From the NCBI GenBank assembly GCA_030620855.1, contig JAUXIZ010000004.1:1-19316 (forward strand): a stretch of DNA of 19,316 nucleotides. Direction: 5' to 3'. Made by a program: the position numbers and the translations under genes. The stretch comes from a candidate division WWE3 bacterium (GTDB lineage: Bacteria; Patescibacteriota; WWE3; 9FT-COMBO-53-11). The notes under the pieces were generated by a model. It worked only from the letters and a program-made list of their open reading frames with translations, was not told where the DNA came from and did not search any database. The first letter of the stretch is position 1. The number at the start of each line of letters is the position of its first letter. Of this stretch, positions 6,056-12,059 are shown piece after piece.

Positions 6056-7294
6056 ATGACTTGGAGAAAAATTGCTGCAAATACTTTTTATCAATTAGCC
6101 GGAAAGGGTTTTAGTATTTTGACCAATATTTTGGTTTTGGCTCTTATTACAAGAGCCTTGGGGGTTGAACAGTTTGGAGAATATATCTTGGCAACTACCG
6201 TTCCTACCTTTTTGTATCTCGTGGGGGATTTCGGCTTGAATGCGGTGTTTCTGCGCGAGGTTGCTCAAGATAGCAATCATGTTAAAAAGTTCGGAAGCCT
6301 TTTGAGTTTGCGGATGGTTTTGGCGGCGGTTTCTTTAGTGCTTGGTTTGGCCTATGCTTTCTTCTACCCGCACGATCCCTTGATTAGGTTAGGCATTATC
6401 GTTGCCCTAACTACTGTGTTTACTCAAGGAGTTTTTGTTAGCCTAAACGCTCTCTTTCAGCACAATTTGCGGTACGACTTATCTGTTTTGGCTGGCATAG
6501 TAGCGCATTTGGCTACGGCGGGCTTGGTAGTTTGGGGGTTTTTGGCTGGAGCCGGGTTCTTGTTCTTTGTAGCCGCTTGGGCAGCTACCGCTTTTGTTTT
6601 AGGTGTTGTGGCTTTTCTGCTCTCGGGAAAAATTTCCGAAAGGCCCCGGTTCGCCTGGGATTTCAGGTGGATCCGCCGGCTTCTTATTTTATCTTCTCCG
6701 ATTGGCTTGATGCTGATTTTTTCCCAAATAAATTCCATGGCGGATGTGTTCTTGCTTAGAGCGTTGGATTCCGCGGAGGCGGTGGGGATTTACCGGCTGG
6801 GCTACAAGGTTTTCGAAAATATTTTGCCGATTCCGATCTTTTTCGTGAATGCGCTTTATCCGGTTATGCTTTTGGATCACAAGCAGAGCATTGGCGTTTT
6901 GTATAAAAGGCTAAGTCAGGCCCTTGGCGTTCTTTTGGCGGCGTCCGCAGTTTTGATTCTTGTTGTTTTCCCCCTGGCCCCTTTCCTTATTTTTGTATTG
7001 GGAGGGGAAAGTTTCGAGGCCTCTTCTTTAGTGCTTCGAATTTTAACCCTTTCTTTGCCCCTGTTTTTTGTATCGGCGCCTTTGCAATGGTTTTTGATAA
7101 CCGTCGGCAAGGAAAAAATTCTACCCCTTATTTATGCGGTCGCGGCCTTTTCCAACGTTTTAATAAACGTTCTTTTTATACCTAGGTTTTCCTACTACGC
7201 TTCTCTCTTTGCCACGATTTTTGCGGAGGTTTTGATTCTGATTCTTCTGGTGGGCGCGTTTTGGAGGTTTAGAAGGGCTTTACCTTATTCGTAA
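6056..7294 (+). CDS. Wzx/MATE-type polysaccharide (lipid-linked oligosaccharide) flippase
   Basis: A polytopic membrane protein of 412 residues, about 12 hydrophobic segments, of the polysaccharide biosynthesis/oligosaccharide flippase superfamily. Such proteins move undecaprenyl-linked sugar units across the membrane. The N-terminus TWRKIAANTFYQLAGKG followed by LITRALGVEQFGEY is characteristic, as is GDFGLNAVFLREVA. The substrate cannot be told from sequence, and no glycosyltransferases are nearby. ATG 6056 has no Shine-Dalgarno sequence. It lies 5 nt after the CCA of tRNA-Val, so tRNA 3' processing would leave an almost leaderless mRNA. The 3' end overlaps the convergent Ig-like gene by 10 bp. 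Confidence 0.88.
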   Translation: MTWRKIAANTFYQLAGKGFSILTNILVLALITRALGVEQFGEYILATTVPTFLYLVGDFGLNAVFLREVAQDSNHVKKFGSLLSLRMVLAAVSLVLGLAYAFFYPHDPLIRLGIIVALTTVFTQGVFVSLNALFQHNLRYDLSVLAGIVAHLATAGLVVWGFLAGAGFLFFVAAWAATAFVLGVVAFLLSGKISERPRFAWDFRWIRRLLILSSPIGLMLIFSQINSMADVFLLRALDSAEAVGIYRLGYKVFENILPIPIFFVNALYPVMLLDHKQSIGVLYKRLSQALGVLLAASAVLILVVFPLAPFLIFVLGGESFEASSLVLRILTLSLPLFFVSAPLQWFLITVGKEKILPLIYAVAAFSNVLINVLFIPRFSYYASLFATIFAEVLILILLVGAFWRFRRALPYS

Positions 7295-8043
7295 GCGACT
7301 GTTAACTCGACCTTCCTTTCGTTGCCGGCTTTATCGGTTGCCGTAACGGTTATTTTTATGCTTCCCGGTTCGGTTGCGACGACCGTAGTTTCGAAAACAC
7401 CGCCTGCCCGCATTTGCGCTTGGCTATTGTTCACCCTTACCGTTGCCCCGGCTTCGGTCGTTCCTTTGACTTTTATTTGATTGTCCTCCCCGGAAAAGGT
7501 TTGACCGTCGCTTGGCTTTGCTACTTCCAGCTTTGGCTTCTTTGTGTCCCGGGTTACGATCAGCTTTGCGGATTTGTTGCTTTGGTTTCCGGATTTGTCG
7601 GTTGCTATCGCATCGATAGTATTTTTTCCTTCCTTAGGCAAGAGAACCTTGGAAAAGCTGAATGTCCCTCCGGCTTCGGTTATTGCTTTGCCTGCTTCTT
7701 CGCCGTTCACAAAAAGCGTTATTTCGGCTCCCGGCTCCGCGTTTCCTTTTATGTTTACTTCTTTGGATTTGCTGTATTGTGCGATTGGGGCAAGTGTCGG
7801 GGGCGGGGGAGCGACAGTGTCTCCTCTAACCTCGCCTCTTTCTCCGGTAAAGATTGACCAAAATCCGCCAATGTGAGTTAGCCCGTTTACTCCTATGTAA
7901 TAGACCGCAAAGATAATAAGGAAGGTAATTCCAAGAACCTTCACAAACCTCGCTAAATCGCTTTTATCTTCTCGGCTTAGCGATTTCCAGCTTTTCTTGA
8001 GGTTTCTTTTCCTTTTTACGATGTATTTTCTCGACTTTCGCAT
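7285..8043 (-). CDS. Membrane-anchored protein with two bacterial Ig-like domains
   Basis: The 252 residues have a very basic cytoplasmic N-terminus (about 1-30), one membrane segment (about 34-52), a Pro-rich linker (APPPPTLAP) and two extracytoplasmic beta-sandwich repeats. Each repeat has the pattern V-x-I/V-K-G-x-x-E-x-G-A then T-A/I-x-A-T-D-K-S/A-G-N, typical of bacterial Ig-like or glucodextranase-B-like domains. It is probably a surface adhesion or wall-associated protein; the ligand is unknown. I placed the start at ATG 8043, because the frame upstream of it is the antisense reading of tRNA-Thr. The ATG lies 5 nt after the CCA of that tRNA and has no Shine-Dalgarno sequence. It is probably co-transcribed with the ROK kinase and tRNA-Thr. 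Confidence 0.85.
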   Translation of the reverse strand: MRKSRKYIVKRKRNLKKSWKSLSREDKSDLARFVKVLGITFLIIFAVYYIGVNGLTHIGGFWSIFTGERGEVRGDTVAPPPPTLAPIAQYSKSKEVNIKGNAEPGAEITLFVNGEEAGKAITEAGGTFSFSKVLLPKEGKNTIDAIATDKSGNQSNKSAKLIVTRDTKKPKLEVAKPSDGQTFSGEDNQIKVKGTTEAGATVRVNNSQAQMRAGGVFETTVVATEPGSIKITVTATDKAGNERKVELTVAYE

Positions 8044-8048
8044 GATTA

Positions 8049-8124
8049 TGGAGCCGACGCTCGGGATCGAACCGAGGACCTGCCCCTTACGAAGGGGCCG
8101 CTCTACCAACTGAGCTACGTCGGC
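8049..8124 (-). tRNA. tRNA-Thr, anticodon CGT
   Basis: On the minus strand the acceptor GCCGACG (8124-8118) pairs with CGTCGGC (8059-8053). The D stem is GCTC/GAGC. The anticodon stem GCCCC/GGGGC has the loop TTCGTAA (8093-8087), giving CGT, which reads ACG. The T arm is CTCGG-TTCGATC-CCGAG. The discriminator is T and CCA is encoded (8051-8049). It lies 16 nt after the ROK kinase stop and 5 nt before the Ig-like gene. Confidence 0.97.
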
Positions 8125-8140
8125 AACAATAACTATTCTA

Positions 8141-8974
8141 TCAGCCAGCGAGAAGCGCGCATCCAATTGATCCCGCCGCTGGGCCGAGGGTAGATTTTAG
8201 GATGGGCACGTCTTTGCTTTCCGGGCTGACAATATGCTTGGAAGCAGCCGATTTTGCCCCCTTGATGAAAAGTTCGTAAGCATCCGCCATCCCGCCTCCC
8301 ACAACGATCGCTTGGGGATCAAGGATATTTACGATATTAGCAACAAGATGCCCGAGATTTCTTCCAAACTCTTCCCATAACGCTTTTGCTTCTTTATCTC
8401 CAGCTTCGGCTTTTTGGCGGACTTTGATCGGATCCTTTCCCAATTTTTTAAAAAATTTAGAGGAAATGAGGTTTTCCGCTTCCTCATCTTTCTGGAGGTT
8501 TAAAATGGTGTGTCCAATTTCTGCGCCTCCTTTTCCTACGTAAAGCCGCCCGTTTATCACAAGCCCTCCCCCGAGCCCGGTGCCAAGAGTAAGCCCCGCA
8601 ACGTTTTGGAATTCGGCTGCGGCTCCCAGTGCAACCTCTGCGTAAGTGAAGGCATTGGCGTCGTTGTGGATTACAATCGGAACGTTGCCGAATATTTTGG
8701 CGATTTCTTGAGCCAGGGGAAAGTCTACCAAAGCGGTAAAGTTTGGAGCGTAGCTTAGCGTCCCGTCTTTCGGCAGCCCGGGAGCTCCTACACCGATTTT
8801 TTCGATCTGAATACCCTTCTCTTGCAAATCGGACTTAATCTTATTGCAGATTTCCAAAACTGTTTCCGTAGCTTGAGGAGTTAGATTAAAGTGTCCCTCC
8901 GATAACCGTTTGTTGCCATCGAGCGCAACATAGTAAATTTTGCTTGCACCTATGTCAATTCCCAGATTAGCCAT
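8141..8974 (-). CDS. ROK-family sugar kinase (glucokinase-like), zinc cluster absent
   Basis: A cytoplasmic kinase that probably phosphorylates glucose or an N-acetyl sugar with ATP. From ATG 8974 it has 277 residues. The N-terminal phosphate loop is GIDIGASKI, the catalytic Asp is in IVIHNDANAFTYAE, the ROK signature is LGTGLGGGLVINGRLYVGKGG followed by AEIGH, and a second Gly-rich adenosine site is IVVGGGMAD. The family's C-x-C-G-x-x-G-C-x-E zinc cluster normally follows EIGH; here it is replaced by LNLQKDEEAE with no Cys. I preferred ATG 8974 to the upstream TTG 8992 because the family begins at this residue. A -10-like box sits 8 nt upstream. It heads the ROK kinase, tRNA-Thr, Ig-like unit. 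Confidence 0.92.
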   Translation of the reverse strand: MANLGIDIGASKIYYVALDGNKRLSEGHFNLTPQATETVLEICNKIKSDLQEKGIQIEKIGVGAPGLPKDGTLSYAPNFTALVDFPLAQEIAKIFGNVPIVIHNDANAFTYAEVALGAAAEFQNVAGLTLGTGLGGGLVINGRLYVGKGGAEIGHTILNLQKDEEAENLISSKFFKKLGKDPIKVRQKAEAGDKEAKALWEEFGRNLGHLVANIVNILDPQAIVVGGGMADAYELFIKGAKSAASKHIVSPESKDVPILKSTLGPAAGSIGCALLAG

Positions 8975-8982
8975 CTTCTGAA

Positions 8983-9011
8983 ATGTTACCAAGTTTTAAC
9001 AATCTTGTCCC
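8983..9011 (-). promoter_or_regulatory. Putative promoter of the ROK kinase gene
   Basis: On the minus strand GGGACA (9011-9006) and TAACAT (8988-8983) are 17 bp apart; each matches 4 of 6 consensus bases. The -10 ends 8 nt before ATG 8974, so the transcript would be leaderless or nearly so. It overlaps the presumed tRNA-Asp promoter on the other strand. Confidence 0.4.
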
Positions 9012-9032
9012 TCTGTTAAAATTATCTAGTTA
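9005..9032 (+). promoter_or_regulatory. Putative promoter of the tRNA-Asp/tRNA-Gly pair
   Basis: TTGTCC (9005-9010) and TAGTTA (9027-9032) are 16 bp apart, and the -10 ends 8 nt before the tRNA-Asp 5' end. The match to consensus is modest. Its -35 overlaps the -35 proposed for the divergent ROK kinase gene. Confidence 0.33.
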
Positions 9033-9040
9033 AGCCTTGA

Positions 9041-9119
9041 GGTCCCGTGGTGTAGCCTGGTTTAACACGCCTGATTGTCAATCAGGAGATCGCCGGTTCA
9101 AATCCGGTCGGGACCGCCA
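9041..9119 (+). tRNA. tRNA-Asp, anticodon GTC
   Basis: The acceptor GGTCCCG (9041-9047) pairs with CGGGACC (9109-9115). The D stem is GTGT/ACAC with a long D loop. The anticodon stem CCTGA/TCAGG has the loop TTGTCAA (9075-9081), giving GTC. The T arm is GCCGG-TTCAAAT-CCGGT with one G-T pair. The discriminator is G, as expected for Asp, and CCA is encoded (9117-9119). Only 1 nt separates it from tRNA-Gly. Confidence 0.97.
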
Positions 9120-9120
9120 G

Positions 9121-9194
9121 GCGGGATTAGTTGAGCGGTTCAACGCTACCTTCCCAAGGTAGAAAGACGGGTTCGACTCCCGTATCCCGCTCCA
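9121..9194 (+). tRNA. tRNA-Gly, anticodon CCC
   Basis: The acceptor GCGGGAT (9121-9127) pairs with ATCCCGC (9184-9190). The D stem is GTTG/CAAC. The anticodon stem CTACC/GGTAG has the loop TTCCCAA (9151-9157), giving CCC, which reads GGG. The T arm is ACGGG-TTCGACT-CCCGT. The discriminator is T and CCA is encoded (9192-9194). It forms a tandem with tRNA-Asp. Confidence 0.96.
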
Positions 9195-9266
9195 AAACCC
9201 AACTCGAATCTTTGGATCTTCATAAATTATCCCCCGAAGCATTTTGAAACTTAAGATTTGGGGTTT
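9195..9266 (+). other. Possible long imperfect stem just after tRNA-Gly
   Basis: AAACCC (9195-9200) can pair with GGGTTT (9261-9266), and AATCTT (9207-9212) with AAGATT (9253-9258), around an AT-rich loop. It starts directly after the tRNA CCA. It has no U-tract, so it is not a typical terminator. It lies in the 171-nt leader of lemA, which otherwise shows nothing but the ribosome site. Confidence 0.22.
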
Positions 9267-9348
9267 CCGTGGCAAGGCGGGAGTGGTGCGAAAGCCAAGA
9301 TATTTTAACGGTCAGAGGAGCTTCTAAGTTTGCTAAACTTTTTGGTAT

Positions 9349-9359
9349 AAGGAGGTGAT
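9349..9359 (+). promoter_or_regulatory. Near-perfect Shine-Dalgarno sequence of lemA
   Basis: AAGGAGGTGAT matches 11 nt of the expected complement of the 16S rRNA 3' end. It lies 6 nt before the TTG at 9366. It decides the start of lemA and is the strongest ribosome site seen in the window. Confidence 0.8.
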
Positions 9360-9365
9360 TATTCT

Positions 9366-9917
9366 TTGGAAGTAATCTACATATTATTAGTTCTTTTATT
9401 AGTTGTGGGCCTTTTTGTGTTTTTCCTTTACAACACGCTTGTTCGGGCAATAACAAAGGTGGAAGAAGCGTGGAGTCAGATCGACGTTCAGCTGAAGCGC
9501 CGCGCCGACCTTATCCCCAATTTGGTGGAAACGGTAAAAGGGTATGCAAAGCACGAGAAAGGGGTTTTTGAAAATGTGACTAAAGCCCGCTCTGCCATCT
9601 TGTCCGCAAAGACGGTTAAGGAATATGAAGAGGCGGACAACATGTTTACAAGCGCTATCAAAAGCCTTTTTGCGGTTGCCGAAAACTATCCCGACCTTAA
9701 AGCATCTCAAAACTTCCAAGATCTCCAGGAAAAATTGTCCGGTACGGAAGATAAGATCTCTTATGCCCGGCAGTTTTACAACGGGAACGTTCGCGATTAC
9801 AACATCACGATCAAATCTTTCCCGAACGTGCTTTTGGCTTCGGTTCTGGGTTTTGGACCATCGGAGTTTTTTGAAGCGGGAGCGGAAGAAAGAGAAACAC
9901 CGGAAGTAAAGTTCTAG
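9366..9917 (+). CDS. lemA: LemA family membrane protein
   Basis: A small membrane protein of 183 residues with one N-terminal hydrophobic segment (about 3-24) and a helical domain outside or along the membrane. Family landmarks are NTLVRAITKVEEAWSQIDVQ, the RRADLIPNLVETVKGYAKHE stretch, the ENYPDLKASQNFQDLQEKL segment, ARQFYNGNVRDYN and the short acidic end. The cellular function of LemA is not settled. The start is TTG 9366, supported by an 11-nt Shine-Dalgarno match. With no terminator visible after tRNA-Gly, it may be co-transcribed with the tRNA pair. gatC begins 50 nt downstream. Confidence 0.95.
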   Translation: MEVIYILLVLLLVVGLFVFFLYNTLVRAITKVEEAWSQIDVQLKRRADLIPNLVETVKGYAKHEKGVFENVTKARSAILSAKTVKEYEEADNMFTSAIKSLFAVAENYPDLKASQNFQDLQEKLSGTEDKISYARQFYNGNVRDYNITIKSFPNVLLASVLGFGPSEFFEAGAEERETPEVKF

Positions 9918-9967
9918 CGTTTTCCCCGGCGATTTTTTAGGCGGAAGAATATGTTAATTTTTAAGGG

Positions 9968-10261
9968 ATGAGCAATGTTCCTAGGTTTAATATTGATTAT
10001 ATTGCCCGTCTTGCCAGGCTGCATTTAACCCCTAAGCAAAGCAAGAAATTTTCCAAGCAGTTGAGCGATATTCTGGCTCATATTAAAAAGATGGATGAAG
10101 TTGATCTTTCTAAAGTTGAGCCTACATTCCAGACCACCGGATTGACCGACGCTTTGCGGGATGACGAGATTGAGAAAGCGAGAATTTTAACTCAAGAAGA
10201 GGCTCTTTCCAATGCTCCAAAAAAGAGCAGAGGGTTTTTTAAGATTCCAAAGATTTTATGA
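9968..10261 (+). CDS. gatC: Asp-tRNA(Asn)/Glu-tRNA(Gln) amidotransferase subunit C
   Basis: GatC is the small linker subunit of the GatCAB complex, which converts Glu-tRNA-Gln and/or Asp-tRNA-Asn to the amide forms. The 97 residues show the family pattern: DYIARLARLHLT near the start, then QLSDILAHIKKMDEVDLS, then VEPTFQTTGLTDALRDDE. ATG 9968 is preceded directly by AAGGG, a ribosome site unusually close to the start. TGA overlaps the ATG of gatA as ATGA, so the two are translationally coupled. It heads gatC-gatA-HEPN-gatB-polA. Confidence 0.96.
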   Translation: MSNVPRFNIDYIARLARLHLTPKQSKKFSKQLSDILAHIKKMDEVDLSKVEPTFQTTGLTDALRDDEIEKARILTQEEALSNAPKKSRGFFKIPKIL

Positions 10262-11667
10262 GCGGGATTACAGATCTTTCACTGGAAAAGTTGGCGGTCG
10301 GCATCCGAAAAAGGGAGTTCAGCTCGGTTGAAGTTCTCCAGCATTATCTAAAAGCAATTGACGAAAAAGAAGATGACCTTAATGCCTTCATAACTGTTTT
10401 TGCCAAAGAAGCGTTAGGTAGGGCAAAAAATGTTGATTCTTCTAAATCCAAGAATGGGAAACTCGCTGGAGTTCCGATTGCGGTAAAAGACAACATCTCA
10501 ACCCGAGGTTTAAGGACGACTGCCGGGTCCAAGATCATCGAAGAATATATTCCGCAGTATGACGCAACAGTCGTGTCGAAATTGCTTAATGGCGGAGCTA
10601 TTATATTGGGAAAGACCAACATGGACGAGTTTGCGATGGGCTCCTCCACGGAAAACTCGGCTTACGGCCCGACCAGAAATCCCCACGATTTAGAAAGAGT
10701 TCCGGGCGGTTCCTCCGGGGGATCTGCCGCAGCGGTAGCGGCAGGATTTGCTCCGGCGGCGCTTGGTACCGATACTGGGGGATCTATTAAACAACCGGCG
10801 GCCTTTTGCGGGGTGGTAGGGCTTCGCCCAACATACGGCGCGGTTTCGCGGTACGGGGTTATAGCTTTAACCTCCTCGCTTGACCAGGTTGGCACGCTTG
10901 GAAGAACCGTCACCGATGCCCGCTACCTTTTTGACGTTATCTCCGGAAAAGACCGGTACGATGCAACATCAGTTGAGCGAACTCCTACTAAATTAGTAGG
11001 AATTAAAAATCTCAGAGTCGGTTTGCCTAAAGAATACTTTGGAAAGGGTTTGGATAAGAAAATTTCTTTGAGGATTGAAAAAGTGGCCGAGTTTTTGGAA
11101 GGTTTGGGGGCCCAGGTAGAGGAGATTTCGCTTCCGCACACGCAGTACGGGATCGCGGTTTACTACATTATTACCCCGTCTGAGGTTTCCGCCAATTTGG
11201 CTCGTTTTGATGGGATAAGATACGGATATCAGACTCGGGCGAAAGATATCGAGGAGCTTTACTTAAAGTCGCGGGGGACCGGCTTTGGCGAGGAACCCAA
11301 GCGGCGCATCATCTTGGGTACTTTTGCGCTTTCTTCAGGGTATACCGACCAGTTTTATCTTAAAGCGGCAAAGATGCGCACATTAGTCTCGCAGGATTTT
11401 GAGAAGGCATTTGCGAAGGTGGATGTGGTTTTGACCCCCACCACCCCGACCACAGCCTTTAAGATCGGGGAGAAAAAAGATCCGCTTTCTATGTATCTGT
11501 CCGATATCTTTACCATTCCGGCCAACTTAGCCGGTTTACCAGGTCTTTCGGTTCCGGTTGGAGAAATAGGCGGTTTGCCGGTTGGGGCTCAGCTTATTGG
11601 GCCTAAGTTCTCCGAGGAGCTTTTGTTTTCGGTGGGGGAGCTTTTGGAGAAGGAGAAATGGTCTTAG
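10258..11667 (+). CDS. gatA: Asp-tRNA(Asn)/Glu-tRNA(Gln) amidotransferase subunit A
   Basis: GatA is the glutaminase subunit of GatCAB; it frees ammonia from glutamine. The 469 residues belong to the amidase signature family. The Ser-cisSer-Lys triad is intact: Lys77 in GVPIAVKDN, Ser152 in PGGSSGGSAAA and Ser176 in GTDTGGSIKQP. Aligned by eye these match K79, S154 and S178 of the S. aureus enzyme. It overlaps gatC by 4 nt at the start and the next gene by 10 nt at the end. Confidence 0.98.
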   Translation: MSGITDLSLEKLAVGIRKREFSSVEVLQHYLKAIDEKEDDLNAFITVFAKEALGRAKNVDSSKSKNGKLAGVPIAVKDNISTRGLRTTAGSKIIEEYIPQYDATVVSKLLNGGAIILGKTNMDEFAMGSSTENSAYGPTRNPHDLERVPGGSSGGSAAAVAAGFAPAALGTDTGGSIKQPAAFCGVVGLRPTYGAVSRYGVIALTSSLDQVGTLGRTVTDARYLFDVISGKDRYDATSVERTPTKLVGIKNLRVGLPKEYFGKGLDKKISLRIEKVAEFLEGLGAQVEEISLPHTQYGIAVYYIITPSEVSANLARFDGIRYGYQTRAKDIEELYLKSRGTGFGEEPKRRIILGTFALSSGYTDQFYLKAAKMRTLVSQDFEKAFAKVDVVLTPTTPTTAFKIGEKKDPLSMYLSDIFTIPANLAGLPGLSVPVGEIGGLPVGAQLIGPKFSEELLFSVGELLEKEKWS

Positions 11668-12059
11668 GATTTTTGTTTAAGAAGAAAAAGAATAAGCTGC
11701 AGCGGTCTGAGCTTGGTTTTCTTAAGCCTTATGACAAAGATAAGCTTGCCAGCGATTGGAGTGGGGTAGAGGAGCTTGTTGGAACAGGAAGGCCAAGCGC
11801 CTTCAAAGAGGCGGTAATTCGGGCGGACAAGCTTTTGGATTATGCTTTGACCCAGATTTCTCCAGGGGAGGCGATGGGGGAGCGGCTCAAAAACGCAAGA
11901 GCCGCGTTCCCGCCGGACATTTACCAAGGTCTTTGGGATGCGCACAAGATGCGAAATGCCTTGGTTCACGAGGCGGATTTTGACCTTACGGTTCTTGTGG
12001 CTCGTGAAATGCTGGGAAAATTCAAACGAGGTTTCACGCATTTGGGGGCACGAATATGA
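11658..12059 (+). CDS. HEPN-like protein encoded inside the gatCAB operon
   Basis: I do not recognise an exact family. The 133 residues begin with a short hydrophobic stretch and a Lys run (VLGFLFKKKKNK), then an all-helical region. Near the end is WDAHKMRNALVHEADFD, containing R99-N-A-L-V-H104. This fits the R-x4-6-H motif of HEPN RNases (as in HepT-type RN-x-L-x-H). The motif sits at the start of a late helix, with amphipathic helices on both sides, as expected for HEPN. It overlaps gatA by 10 nt and gatB by 4 nt (ATGA), with GGAG before ATG 11658, so it is made together with GatCAB. The function is inferred at most as RNA binding or cleavage, or as a helical assembly factor. Confidence 0.8.
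   Translation: MVLGFLFKKKKNKLQRSELGFLKPYDKDKLASDWSGVEELVGTGRPSAFKEAVIRADKLLDYALTQISPGEAMGERLKNARAAFPPDIYQGLWDAHKMRNALVHEADFDLTVLVAREMLGKFKRGFTHLGARI

Noticed and set aside
8044..8166. Longer N-terminus of the Ig-like protein, reading upstream of ATG 8043
   Set aside because: This stretch is the translated sequence of tRNA-Thr and its flank; the resulting peptide (VAQLVERPLRKGQVLGS) is a well-known tRNA artefact.
8975..8992. TTG at 8992 as the ROK kinase start
   Set aside because: It would add six residues before the family's normal N-terminus, and it overlaps the -10-like box; ATG 8974 fits better.
9078..9275. 65-residue minus-strand open frame across tRNA-Asp and tRNA-Gly
   Set aside because: It contains typical antisense-tRNA peptides such as SGIRESNPS and RPDLNRRSPD and has no independent support.
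9346..9351. TATAAG as the lemA -10 box
   Set aside because: It overlaps the Shine-Dalgarno sequence; a transcript from it would start near 9358 and lose that site.
9269..9358. 29-residue open frame beginning with GTG between tRNA-Gly and lemA
   Set aside because: It has no ribosome site, its stop lies within the lemA Shine-Dalgarno, and it is short enough to be chance.
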